This document shows, piece after piece, positions 1-7,341 of a DNA stretch of 16,904 nt. Within the stretch, counting starts at the first letter, position 1, and each line of letters begins with the position of its first letter. A program made the translations under genes and the position numbers. Under the pieces are notes generated by a model, which worked only from the letters and a program-made list of their open reading frames with translations, searched no databases and had not been told where the DNA came from. This DNA is from Spirochaetaceae bacterium (GTDB lineage Bacteria > Spirochaetota > Spirochaetia > Treponematales > Breznakiellaceae), in contig JAISCO010000389.1 in NCBI GenBank assembly GCA_031265535.1, positions 1 to 16,904 of the forward strand, written 5' to 3'.

Positions 1-116
1 GCGGTGGAGGCCGTGAACTCGTCCAGGATCCGTTTTTTCCCCGCCTTGTCTGCGGTGCGGTATCGAACCGCTACTTCGCGTGTAAGCGCCCGTCTTTGTA
101 GCATAGTAAGCCCCAT
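1..116 (-). CDS. DDE/integrase-type transposase, 5' end only (partial)
   Basis: The reverse strand opens at ATG 116 (or in-frame ATG 104) and stays open to the window edge. The product begins MGLTMLQRRALTREVAVR and continues with a Lys/Arg-rich stretch and KKRILDEF. This resembles the N-terminal helix-turn-helix part of integrase-core (IS481/ISNCY-like) transposases common in treponemes; that assignment is from memory of the family, and the catalytic DDE core lies outside the window. A GGGGG run (122-126) sits 5 nt before ATG 116 and could serve as ribosome binding site. The gene diverges from ispF, and the direct repeats at 161-226 are the likely element end. It could instead be a truncated remnant, since only about 38 codons are visible. 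Confidence 0.6.
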   Translation of the reverse strand, partial: MGLTMLQRRALTREVAVRYRTADKAGKKRILDEFTAST

Positions 117-160
117 AAATACCCCCGATAGTCTTTTTGTCGGGTTTAGATTAATGGGCT

Positions 161-226
161 GCGGTAAGATTTTGACGTGAGGAATTCGCCGCGCCAGGGT
201 AAGATTTAACGTGAGGCAATGCGCCG
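161..226. repeat. Pair of direct repeats at the transposase-side element end
   Basis: Two near-identical ~30-bp units lie one after the other at 161-191 and 197-226. Both carry GGTAAGATTT followed by ACGTGAGG and end in GCGCCG or TCGCCG. They lie between the start of the transposase gene and ispF. Multiple short repeats at an element end are typical of transposase binding sites, so this is read as the terminus of the insertion element. The exact tip and target duplication cannot be fixed without the other end. Confidence 0.5.
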
Positions 227-228
227 GC

Positions 229-257
229 TTCCAAAGATATTTTTGCTGTGCTATAAT
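229..257 (+). promoter_or_regulatory. Promoter of ispF-nth, -10 box 7 nt before ATG
   Basis: A consensus -10 TATAAT (252-257) has a weak -35 TTCCAA (229-234) 17 nt upstream. Transcription would begin at about 264-265, that is at the ATG of 265, giving a leaderless mRNA. No clear Shine-Dalgarno precedes the start. Confidence 0.5.
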
Positions 258-264
258 GAGGCCG

Positions 265-768
265 ATGACAAGGACAGGCATAGGATGGGATTCGCACGCG
301 CTGGCGGCGGGCCGCAGGTTTTTGCTTGGCGGGGTTGAGATCCCGGCGGGAAAGGGGGAAGCCGGCCATTCGGACGGCGATGTTCTCTGCCACGCGATAA
401 CTGACGCGATCCTCGGGGCGGCCGCCCTGGGCGATATAGGCGGGTTTTTCCCGCCCGGCGATCCGGCTTTCCTCAACGCGGATTCCCTGGAACTGCTTGA
501 AAGGGCGTACCAAAAAGTCCGCGCCGCGTCCTGGCGCGTGGTGAACCTGGATTGCGTGGTAATCTGCGACAAGCCCAGGGTGCTTCCTTACCGGGAACAG
601 ATCCGCGCCTCCCTGGCAAAGGCGCTGTCCCTGCCGGTGGAATCGGTGTTTGTCAAGGGAAAGACCGCCGAAGGGCTGGGCGGCGGTCTTGGCGCGGGGG
701 ACGCGGCGGCGGCGGCTGTAGTGGCGCTGCTTGAACAGGACGAAGGGCAGGACAAGGATGAAACCTAA
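265..768 (+). CDS. ispF: 2-C-methyl-D-erythritol 2,4-cyclodiphosphate synthase
   Basis: IspF cyclises CDP-methylerythritol 2-phosphate to methylerythritol 2,4-cyclodiphosphate with loss of CMP, the fifth step of the cytoplasmic MEP pathway. From ATG 265 the product is 167 residues, close to the family's usual ~160. The divalent-metal ligands are visible as D9 and H11 in GWDSHAL and H43 in VLCHAI. GHSDGDV (34-40) and the C-terminal VKGKTAEGLG segment (130-139) match the family. ATG 256 is also in frame but lies inside the -10 box, and the longer GTG 211 reading enters the insertion-element repeat, so 265 is preferred. The last 11 bases overlap nth, indicating one operon. ispD lies beyond nth in the opposite direction. 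The C-terminal tail (EQDEGQDKDET) is acidic and probably disordered. Confidence 0.95.
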   Translation: MTRTGIGWDSHALAAGRRFLLGGVEIPAGKGEAGHSDGDVLCHAITDAILGAAALGDIGGFFPPGDPAFLNADSLELLERAYQKVRAASWRVVNLDCVVICDKPRVLPYREQIRASLAKALSLPVESVFVKGKTAEGLGGGLGAGDAAAAAVVALLEQDEGQDKDET

Positions 769-1549
769 GGCAGCCGCCGGAAAAGCGGGACCTGTAAAAC
801 CCCGCGCCGGGGGAAAAGACGCGGCGCCGGACATTCCCTGGGCCGCGATTTTCAGCGCCCTGGAAAAGTGGTGCAGGAGCGTGCTGGAGGCGGATGCGCC
901 GCCGGTAACTATGGCCTCTTTTGATACGAAGGGCCCGGACCATGCCCCCGCGGTAAATGTAATTGCCGGGGAGACGGGCCGGGACCCCTGGGCGGTTCTG
1001 GTGTCTACCATTCTGAGCCTCCGTACCAAGGACGAGGTAACACTGGTTGCTTCCCAGCGGCTTCTTGAAAGCGCCCCTTCGCCGGCAAAGATGCGTTCCC
1101 TTTCGGAAGATGCTGTCGCCGCCTTGGCTTATCCCGCGGGTTTTTACCGGACCAAGGCGGCAAATCTCAAGAAAATAGCGGAAATACTGCTGGACCGCTA
1201 TGGCGGCAAGGTGCCGGACGATATGGAAAGCCTGCTCGCCCTTCCCGGGGTCGGGCGGAAAACCGCGAACCTCGTGCTTTCCGAAGGCTTCGATAAAGAC
1301 GCTATTTGCGTAGATATCCACGTACACCGCATCTCAAACCGTCTGGGCTTTTTCGGCGAAGGCGGCACAAAGGACCCTTTTGAAACCGAGATGGCTCTGC
1401 GTTCCATACTGCCCCGCAAATACTGGAAAAAGATCAATTCCCTGTTTGTTTTCTACGGCCAGCAAATCTGCCGCCCGGTGAGTCCTTATTGTTCAAAGTG
1501 CGTAATCGCCGGCTGCTGCCTCCGCCTCAACGTAGGCCGTTCCAGGTAG
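758..1549 (+). CDS. nth: Endonuclease III (DNA glycosylase/AP lyase)
   Basis: Nth removes oxidised pyrimidines from DNA and nicks the abasic site in base-excision repair. The 263-residue product shows the helix-hairpin-helix LPGVGRKTA (162-170) with catalytic K168, the catalytic aspartate D186 in VDIHVHRISNRLG, and a C-terminal 4Fe-4S cluster with Cys 238, 245, 248 and 254 in the standard C-X6-C-X2-C-X5-C spacing. The first ~45 residues are a basic, Ala/Pro-rich extension beyond the ~211-residue E. coli form. An in-frame TTG at 731 would lengthen it, but ATG 758 is favoured because CAGGA sits 5 nt before it. The gene overlaps the 3' end of ispF and is probably cotranscribed. The link to isoprenoid synthesis appears to be positional only. 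Confidence 0.93.
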   Translation: MKPKAAAGKAGPVKPRAGGKDAAPDIPWAAIFSALEKWCRSVLEADAPPVTMASFDTKGPDHAPAVNVIAGETGRDPWAVLVSTILSLRTKDEVTLVASQRLLESAPSPAKMRSLSEDAVAALAYPAGFYRTKAANLKKIAEILLDRYGGKVPDDMESLLALPGVGRKTANLVLSEGFDKDAICVDIHVHRISNRLGFFGEGGTKDPFETEMALRSILPRKYWKKINSLFVFYGQQICRPVSPYCSKCVIAGCCLRLNVGRSR

Positions 1550-1594
1550 CGGGCAGTCTATGCGGCCATAGGGGAAAAAGCCCCCGCACGGAAC

Positions 1595-1690
1595 GCGCAA
1601 GGGATTGGAGCGGTATCCTTTTTTGCCGCGGGCAAAAAAGATACAAGCGTAAAGCCCGGTCCGCGCGCCATTGGCGCGCGGATGCGCCCG
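1595..1690. repeat. Structured intergenic element with two hairpins between nth and ispD
   Basis: The tail-to-tail gap holds two strong stems. In the first, 1614-1627 pairs with 1631-1643 (6-T/6-A arms plus GCC/GGC, one bulged C, loop GCG). In the second, 1661-1669 pairs with 1673-1681 (CCGCGCGCC / GGCGCGCGG, loop ATT). The first stem is flanked by GGGATTGGAGCGG and ACAAGCGTAAAGCCC. Neither stem is followed by a T-run in either direction, so it is not a standard intrinsic terminator. From memory, similar arrangements recur between genes in unrelated bacteria; this was not checked. Confidence 0.6.
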
Positions 1691-1723
1691 GAAGCAAAAA
1701 GATAAAAATGCCTATACGCTTAA

Positions 1724-2461
1724 TTACTCAGTGTCTTTTACCGCGATTTCAAGATCTTCGGGGAAGGTTATTTTCCGGTTGACAGGGGATCCGGGTACAA
1801 CTGTTACATTACCTACAAATTCCCCCCAAACTTCGGCGTCGTCGGTGTAGATCGCCCCTTCGTTCTGCTCCCGTTCCGCAGCCTTTTTGTGGGCCTCCAG
1901 AATCTCGGGGAAGGCAAACGCCTGGGGAGTTTGGGCGCCGCCGACCATGATGCGGTGCAGATGCCGCAGCACTATTCCTTTTTCGTTAATTTCCTTGGGG
2001 GTATCGGTTAGCGGCAAAAGGGGGATAACGGCGCGGCGCTGGGGTACTACGTCAATAATCCTGTCGATAAGGGCCGGCTCGATCCACGGCCGCGCCCCGT
2101 CGTGTATCAGCACATAACCGGGGCGGTACGCTTCGAGGAGCGCAAGGGCGTGATGAACCGAACTCCGGCGCGTGGGGCCTCCGGGGACAAAAAGAAAACG
2201 GGGCCGTGCGCTGGGTTTAAGGAGCCGGGAAGGAATACAGTCGCGGGCGGCAAAGTCCCCCTGCTCGGAGTGGGAAGGAACGCTTACCACGACCAGGTCT
2301 ATCCGGGAACAGGCGGCAAAGGCCAGGGCCGTTTTGCCCAGAACCGTTAAGGGTTTGCCTTCATTATCAACTTTGTCGCCCAAAAGGCGGTATTCTTTTT
2401 TTGTTCCAAAGCGGATTGACGAACCGGCCGCGGCAATAACAGCTGCAAAAAGAGCATCCAT
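1724..2461 (-). CDS. ispD: 2-C-methyl-D-erythritol 4-phosphate cytidylyltransferase
   Basis: IspD couples CTP to methylerythritol 4-phosphate, the third step of the MEP pathway. From ATG 2461 the product is 245 residues, slightly above the usual ~230. Family landmarks are the nucleotide-binding loop AAGSSIRFG (11-19) with K21/K22, GGPTRRSSV (94-102), HDGARPW (120-126), QTPQAF (177-182), TDDA (206-209) and GSPVNRKITFPEDL (224-237). The open frame continues upstream to 2554, but that part encodes only low-complexity intergenic DNA, so it is excluded. The gene converges on ispF-nth rather than being fused or adjacent to ispF as in many bacteria. A promoter lies close to the start and no Shine-Dalgarno is evident. 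Confidence 0.94.
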   Translation of the reverse strand: MDALFAAVIAAAGSSIRFGTKKEYRLLGDKVDNEGKPLTVLGKTALAFAACSRIDLVVVSVPSHSEQGDFAARDCIPSRLLKPSARPRFLFVPGGPTRRSSVHHALALLEAYRPGYVLIHDGARPWIEPALIDRIIDVVPQRRAVIPLLPLTDTPKEINEKGIVLRHLHRIMVGGAQTPQAFAFPEILEAHKKAAEREQNEGAIYTDDAEVWGEFVGNVTVVPGSPVNRKITFPEDLEIAVKDTE

Positions 2462-2471
2462 ACAGGGATAC

Positions 2472-2500
2472 AGGATACCACAAAGCCCCTGTTTTGTTAA
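2472..2500 (-). promoter_or_regulatory. Promoter of ispD
   Basis: On the minus strand TTAACA (2495-2500) is followed 17 nt later by TATCCT (2472-2477), 10 nt before the ATG at 2461. The predicted leader is only about 4 nt, so no ribosome binding site could fit. Confidence 0.4.
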
Positions 2501-2996
2501 AGGGGGGGTGATTAAGCAAATAGAAATGAGCAATGAACAATTAATGATGGGCAATTAACAAAGCAAGCAATCTTCGACATCTGGCTCTCTCTTAGCCTTT
2601 TTGATTGGAAGGCGGGGTCCATACCCAGGAACTTGCTCCTGGATTCTTCATTTTGGGCGCATTTTTGCTCCGTAAAAACAGTGCTTTCCGCTCCAATTTG
2701 CTTCGTTACGCTTTGCAAATTACGCTTTAACCGCCTCTTCCATTGCTAATTTTTCCTTTTTCCCTTTTCCTTTTTACCTCTTTAGCGGTGGCCATCCGTG
2801 TTGCGATGATTTTCGTTTTGAAATCGGAATCGCTGCCTTAGCTTGTATCTCTATTGACAAAAAGTTACGATACTATTTGGTTGATTTTTAGTATATTAAA
2901 CTTACAGGTCGAAATAATATACCGCCGATAGGAAAACCGGCCGGTTAAGACCCCAGCGCTTTAGCGCCGCATATCTAAACATTAAGAAGAAGTAGT
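2501..2996. other. Gene-free region between ispD and the PAP2 gene
   Basis: No convincing gene is seen. 2524-2560 is a low-complexity AATGAGCAATGAACAATTAA-type stretch like the one at 13140-13165. 2625-2642 forms a CCAGGA/TCCTGG hairpin. 2745-2780 is pyrimidine-rich, matching the purine-rich tract near 8670 in reverse. 2935-2946 is the 12-bp palindrome AACCGGCCGGTT, and 2956-2967 forms a small GCGCT/AGCGC hairpin. A TTGACA at 2854-2859 may be a -35 box for the PAP2 gene, but no -10 is well placed behind it. Confidence 0.5.
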
Positions 2997-3890
2997 ATGG
3001 AAATCAATTTGCCCTCCGCCGGCCGCAGAGGAACCGGCATAAGATCGAAATATTGCGGGGACGGAAGCTACAGGATTATTTTTTTCTTACTTGTATTTTT
3101 TGTTTTTCAATTTAAATTGCATGGACAGAATGATGAAATGTCTGTAGTACCAATATCAAATATATTTCATAATATTGGATGGAATGCGTTAAACTCGGTT
3201 ACATATAACTATGGAATGAATTTCATTGGAGCGGCAGCGGAGACATATATTTTCATTGAAACAGGCGCGGACTGGGAATGGAGAAACATAGTCTACGATA
3301 ATCCATGGATATCTGACTATGGAACGCCCGGTTTATATATTGGTTATATTGCTCCGGCGATAGCGCCTGTAATTACTTATTTTACGGGACGATTTATTAA
3401 AAATGAAAAATTACAGATCGCGGGTTTAGCGCTGGCTCAGTCGGTGCTATTGACGCTTGCTACTCAATCAATACTGAAAACAATTACAGGCAGAAAGCTG
3501 CCGGGATTGGTAACAAAACTTGATCATACAAGAAACCCCCAGACTAATGACTTTAGCGGTGAATTTAATTGGTTTACTATGAATCCTATTGGGGGCTGGC
3601 CAAGCAGCCATACGGCGAACGCTTTTGCGGCAGCCGCTGTTATAGCAGAAATATATAAAGATAATTTTATTTTAAAAATAGCCGCATATTCTTATGCCAT
3701 ACTCATGGGATTCAGTGTTACGCTGGATGTGCACTGGGCGTCTGAAGCCGTGGCTGGAGCGTTGATCGGGTACGCGATTGGCAAAACAGTTGGCCGTAAT
3801 TTTAATAAATTGTTAAGTAATAACAAACAGCAAAATACGGTTTCGTTTTATTGTACACCGACTTCTGCCGGGGTTCGTATAGTGTTTTAA
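2997..3890 (+). CDS. PAP2-family membrane phosphatase with degenerate active-site motifs
   Basis: PAP2 enzymes dephosphorylate membrane lipids such as phosphatidate or undecaprenyl diphosphate. The 297-residue product has a signal-peptide-like hydrophobic stretch (27-39), then several membrane segments (about 112-130, 140-160, 207-220, 228-262). Motif 2, PSSHT, is clear (202-206). Motif 1 is altered to K161...GRKLPG instead of ending RP. Motif 3 reads SVTLDVHWASE: it keeps His246 but has Ser where the usual Arg stands and Glu250 in place of Asp. Activity may therefore be reduced or changed. The C-terminus ends in Phe after an alternating hydrophobic strand, as in outer-membrane proteins. The start has only a weak purine-rich leader (AAGAAGAAG). 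It is followed, after 540 gene-free bases, by the DUF3943 gene on the same strand; a shared envelope role is inference only. Confidence 0.82.
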   Translation: MEINLPSAGRRGTGIRSKYCGDGSYRIIFFLLVFFVFQFKLHGQNDEMSVVPISNIFHNIGWNALNSVTYNYGMNFIGAAAETYIFIETGADWEWRNIVYDNPWISDYGTPGLYIGYIAPAIAPVITYFTGRFIKNEKLQIAGLALAQSVLLTLATQSILKTITGRKLPGLVTKLDHTRNPQTNDFSGEFNWFTMNPIGGWPSSHTANAFAAAAVIAEIYKDNFILKIAAYSYAILMGFSVTLDVHWASEAVAGALIGYAIGKTVGRNFNKLLSNNKQQNTVSFYCTPTSAGVRIVF

Positions 3891-4260
3891 CATCTTTCAA
3901 ACTGTGGGTAGCACAAACAGTGCGGTGCACTGTTTTGCCTGACGTTTTGCCGCCTGCTTTACCCTATAAGGAAGGACAAGCCCGGAAGAAGAATATTTTA
4001 CCTCAAAGTCGAAAAAGTCGAAGAAGGAAAGAGAAAGAGGGGGATCTCTTAAAAACTTATTCAACTTCTTTAACTTCGCGGTTCATAAAATTCTTCATGT
4101 TTGGAACAAACTCATCCACTGTTATAATCGCGTACGAACACTAGCGCGGAGCGCATTGAAACCCACTAGTGGGCCCGCCGGCGGACGGCTGACAGGCCCC
4201 GCGCTTTTTTACGTGCGCCTTAACGGACGGTCCGTGTTAAAAGTAAAATTGCTGCATAAG
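3891..4260. other. Gene-free region with dispersed repeats
   Basis: No gene is supported here. 3952-3980 matches 9058-9086 in inverted orientation at 28 of 29 positions. 4142-4184 is a copy of the TAGCGCGGAGCGCATTGAAA repeat family and includes the palindromes CCCACTAGTGGG (4162-4173) and CCGCCGGCGG (4175-4184). The rest shows nothing recognisable. Confidence 0.6.
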
Positions 4261-4264
4261 CATA

Positions 4265-4291
4265 TTGACAAAATTACTTTTATAGTATAAA
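4265..4291 (+). promoter_or_regulatory. Candidate promoter upstream of the DUF3943 gene
   Basis: A perfect TTGACA (4265-4270) is followed after 15 nt by TATAAA (4286-4291). It implies a leader of roughly 135 nt before the TTG start at 4433. A segment of that leader (4378-4412) recurs near 15991-16025. Confidence 0.45.
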
Positions 4292-4432
4292 AAAATTTAA
4301 TAGGATGAGTCGATTCCAAAACACAGTTGGCACAAAGCTCCGGCTCAATGAACCTCCGCAGGGCAAGCGCGCAAATTTGCGGGGTATTAAACCAGACTTT
4401 GCGAATAAAATTAGCTGAAGGAAAACATATCA

Positions 4433-5839
4433 TTGAACATAAAAAATCTATTTATTTGTCTGTTGCTGCTTTTTGCGGCCTTTTTCTGCCCGCCCGCATA
4501 TTCACAGGATATGAGCGCAAAACCGCCGGATGAAAACTTCACGCCGGAAGATGATAAAAAGAATCCATTTATCGCATTCTCAGAAACATTATTTTCTAAT
4601 ATTTTTTTAATGGTATTGACCGGATATATATTCGATTATCCATGGGCCCGGCCAACTCCAGAATCAATTAATGAAAACTTTACCGGAACATGGCTTTGGG
4701 AACCCACGGATGGATTTAAAGTGAATAACTTTGGACATCCTTATCAAGGTTCATTTTACTTTAACGCCGGGCGTTCAAATGGATTCAACTTTTATGAATC
4801 ATTTTTTTTCAGCTTATTGGGCAGCGCTAGTTGGGAGAGTTTAGGGGAGCGTCAGCAGAAGTCTATTAACGATTTAATAACAACAACAATAGGCGGCGCG
4901 TCTATCGGTGAAATGCTGCACCGTTTATATATTACGGCGAAAAACCGCGGTGTCCCGGAACCAGCCGCGTTTCTTATAAGCCCTATGGATGGCCTCACCA
5001 GGCTTATAACAAGACGCGAGCCTGAAAAAGAAACCGGCGGCTTATATGCTCTGTCATTTTCCGCCGGGGCCGTATTAACGGATACCAACTATGTTGAAAA
5101 AGAAAACAATCAAGATTTGTTCTCTTTTCGCGGACCGGCCGCGAGCTTGGCTATAAATGCCGTCTATGGGGATCCATTTGAACAACAAAGCGTAATCCCA
5201 TACGAACATTTTGAATTTAACGCCGGCCTTGATGCTGATATTGGAAATTATATGAATGTATATTTTATATCAGACAGCTATCTTTTATCGTTTTCACCAA
5301 TTAATACTGTAAACGATATGTTAAGCGCCGGACTTTCATTGCACTATGATTTTGTCTCATTGGGCGCATTCGATATGCTTAATTCCACCATAGATCTACT
5401 CAGCAATGCGCTTGATTTTACAATAAAATATCAACATGTATTTAATAATGAATTTATCTTGCAGCTAAAAATGCATGGCGGCGGTACATTCTTTGGTGTT
5501 TCTGACTACTACTCACCTAAAGACAGTGAGGAAACTCGAAAAAATTACGGCGGAGGAATTAACGAAAAAATTTATATCAGTATACAAAAAAAACGTTTTG
5601 GAAAACTGTCGTTAGATGTACTGCGGTATGTTATGTGGACATATCCAAAAACTGTTAAGTTTTCAAGCGGGAAAGTTTGTTGGGATTTTGTTGAACTAAC
5701 ATATTCGTACGATATTTCAAAAAATATATCACTTGGTATAAGTACAAGTTTTGCTCATGAGCAGGGCAGCTTTGAAGGTTTTCCAGATACTGAAAAAAAA
5801 TCTAAAGTACATAAAATTTTTATCGCGTGGAGTATTTAA
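4433..5839 (+). CDS. Exported DUF3943-domain protein
   Basis: The 468-residue product starts at TTG 4433, with AAGGA (4418-4422) 10 nt upstream. This start is required to include the signal peptide (hydrophobic 6-19, cleavage near AYSQ). Residues about 45-165 fit the DUF3943 pattern: GHPYQGS (101-107), NAGRSNG (111-117), WE (134-135), IND (145-147) and GGASIGE (154-160). The remainder is rich in alternating aromatic and polar residues, consistent with beta strands, so an outer-membrane or periplasmic location is likely. DUF3943 has no established biochemical function that I know of. The gene lies downstream of the PAP2 gene on the same strand and converges on the next operon with only 21 bases between stop codons, with no terminator visible. 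Confidence 0.82.
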   Translation: MNIKNLFICLLLLFAAFFCPPAYSQDMSAKPPDENFTPEDDKKNPFIAFSETLFSNIFLMVLTGYIFDYPWARPTPESINENFTGTWLWEPTDGFKVNNFGHPYQGSFYFNAGRSNGFNFYESFFFSLLGSASWESLGERQQKSINDLITTTIGGASIGEMLHRLYITAKNRGVPEPAAFLISPMDGLTRLITRREPEKETGGLYALSFSAGAVLTDTNYVEKENNQDLFSFRGPAASLAINAVYGDPFEQQSVIPYEHFEFNAGLDADIGNYMNVYFISDSYLLSFSPINTVNDMLSAGLSLHYDFVSLGAFDMLNSTIDLLSNALDFTIKYQHVFNNEFILQLKMHGGGTFFGVSDYYSPKDSEETRKNYGGGINEKIYISIQKKRFGKLSLDVLRYVMWTYPKTVKFSSGKVCWDFVELTYSYDISKNISLGISTSFAHEQGSFEGFPDTEKKSKVHKIFIAWSI

Positions 5840-5860
5840 GAGAGGTATAACTTTTCCTTG

Positions 5861-7318
5861 CTAAATACCGGCGTTGTACGGCAGGCTTTGAACGACTTTA
5901 GAGCCGTCTTCAAAAAGCGCCTCTATGATAAAATCGCCGCTCAGGTTCCGCGGCAGTGCTATTTCAAGATTTAATGAAGCGGGCGGGTAAGAACCGAGTA
6001 TGAATTCCGTGTGCCTTCCCTGTGTGCTGTAAGGCATGGGCGCGTCGTATATAAAATAAACCGGATCTTCCATGTCGCGGCGGGTAAAAAAAAGCCGGTA
6101 GTGTAACGGCAAATGCCGTGTATTTATCTTGATTTTGACGATATTGCGGTCTAAAAACCTTATTTCTTCAGTTTCCGCCGTAAAATAATGTTCCGTTACA
6201 ATGTTTTCTATTTTCTGTTGTGATTTTTTTGGGGTTTGCCGTATGTTTTTACCGGTATTTGTGTATAAAATGGCGAATGATATCAGCGAAATAAATAAAA
6301 CGAGCGCGAAAACCGATATTACCAAGCGTTTAATACGGCTTTTTGAGATATAAAACAGTAAAAGGCATAAAAAACATACGGCAGTCGAAGCAAAAAGTAT
6401 CAGTAATACCAATGTATACTCTGAAATGAAGATATTTTTACGGTTAAAACCTATGTGTGCATAATTGCGGTCTGTGTTTTCCACATCAATTTTATTTTGC
6501 GTGATGTCTGCCGCGTACTCATAAACGATGATTGCGGCTTCACCTACAGTAATTTTTTCCTCGTTTCGCGGTATATTGAACCACGCGGGAATGTCGCCGC
6601 CGCTGTACACGGCTGCCGCAAAATTATCAAACTCTGCATCAAGTCCCGCGTCTATAGTGTTTAAAAAACACGGCACGTCATGTTCCGCGCATATTTTAAA
6701 GAATGGCTCGACTAAAGCAAGCGGGGCGGCGGTTTGTCCTTTTCCTTTTACTATCTGTATGGCATCCGGCGGCGCGGGAAAATCACAGTACATCAGTATC
6801 ACATCTTCGCGGTTTTCAAGTTGATTGAATAATGCTTGAAGTCCGGCATAAGGATAAGCGCCGGGCGATACTACAGGCCAATTATCGCCGGCAAAGTATA
6901 TCAGCGTATCAAAAGACGGCGGCTCAGATAAAATTATGTCTATGAACTTGAACGCTAATTCATGTCCCCAGCTTAGCTTTTCGTTTGAAGACGCGGGTTT
7001 TCCGCCGGCGCTTGTAATCGGAAGCGTCAGAACGAATAGGCTGTTTGCTCCGGTTCCGCCGCCGCCGGAACCGGAACGCGCGGGTAACAGCGCCTCTATG
7101 GACGTTCCAAAAGCGCCGTAATCCGGCATTAGGGATTGTTCCCGAAAAGTTATATTTTTTTCGCCGAGTATGCGCGCAATTTCATCGTGTGTCTGTGTTT
7201 CAGCGGTTCGTACATCTGCGTGCATACCGGGGAACATTGTTTGAGCTTGTATCCGCGCCGCTGCAAAACTGTTCAGCAATGAACAAAAAAGGAACGCTTT
7301 CAACAGGGAACTTTTCAA
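5861..7318 (-). CDS. Exported membrane protein of unknown function
   Basis: I do not recognise this 485-residue protein with confidence. It opens with a signal peptide (LLKAFLFCSLLNSFAAA, cleavage near AQ), has a soluble domain to about residue 300, two adjacent membrane spans (about 302-324 and 331-352), and a C-terminal domain that looks beta-rich. The first domain alternates hydrophobic strands and helices (SLFVLTLPI, FDTLIYFAGDN, DVILMYCDF, AVYSGGDIPAWF), faintly like an M28/Gaa1-type alpha/beta fold without obvious metal ligands; that is speculation. The start is TTG 7318; no ATG preserves the signal peptide. It begins 23 nt after the fn3 gene's stop and lacks its own Shine-Dalgarno, suggesting translational coupling in one operon. 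Confidence 0.7.
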   Translation of the reverse strand: MKSSLLKAFLFCSLLNSFAAARIQAQTMFPGMHADVRTAETQTHDEIARILGEKNITFREQSLMPDYGAFGTSIEALLPARSGSGGGGTGANSLFVLTLPITSAGGKPASSNEKLSWGHELAFKFIDIILSEPPSFDTLIYFAGDNWPVVSPGAYPYAGLQALFNQLENREDVILMYCDFPAPPDAIQIVKGKGQTAAPLALVEPFFKICAEHDVPCFLNTIDAGLDAEFDNFAAAVYSGGDIPAWFNIPRNEEKITVGEAAIIVYEYAADITQNKIDVENTDRNYAHIGFNRKNIFISEYTLVLLILFASTAVCFLCLLLFYISKSRIKRLVISVFALVLFISLISFAILYTNTGKNIRQTPKKSQQKIENIVTEHYFTAETEEIRFLDRNIVKIKINTRHLPLHYRLFFTRRDMEDPVYFIYDAPMPYSTQGRHTEFILGSYPPASLNLEIALPRNLSGDFIIEALFEDGSKVVQSLPYNAGI

Positions 7319-7341
7319 ACGGTAAAACCAGCTTTGAATTA

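Noticed and set aside
151..1029. Long minus-strand open frame opposite ispF and nth
   Set aside because: It is antisense to two clearly conserved genes, has no recognisable domain and arises from GC-rich third positions.
2462..2554. N-terminal extension of IspD
   Set aside because: The extra residues come from low-complexity intergenic DNA and the promoter; conserved IspD sequence begins at the 2461 ATG.
4305..4418. 37-codon frame in the DUF3943 leader (MSRFQNTVGT...)
   Set aside because: It has no proper Shine-Dalgarno, and its second half is a dispersed repeat also found near 15991, so coding is not supported.
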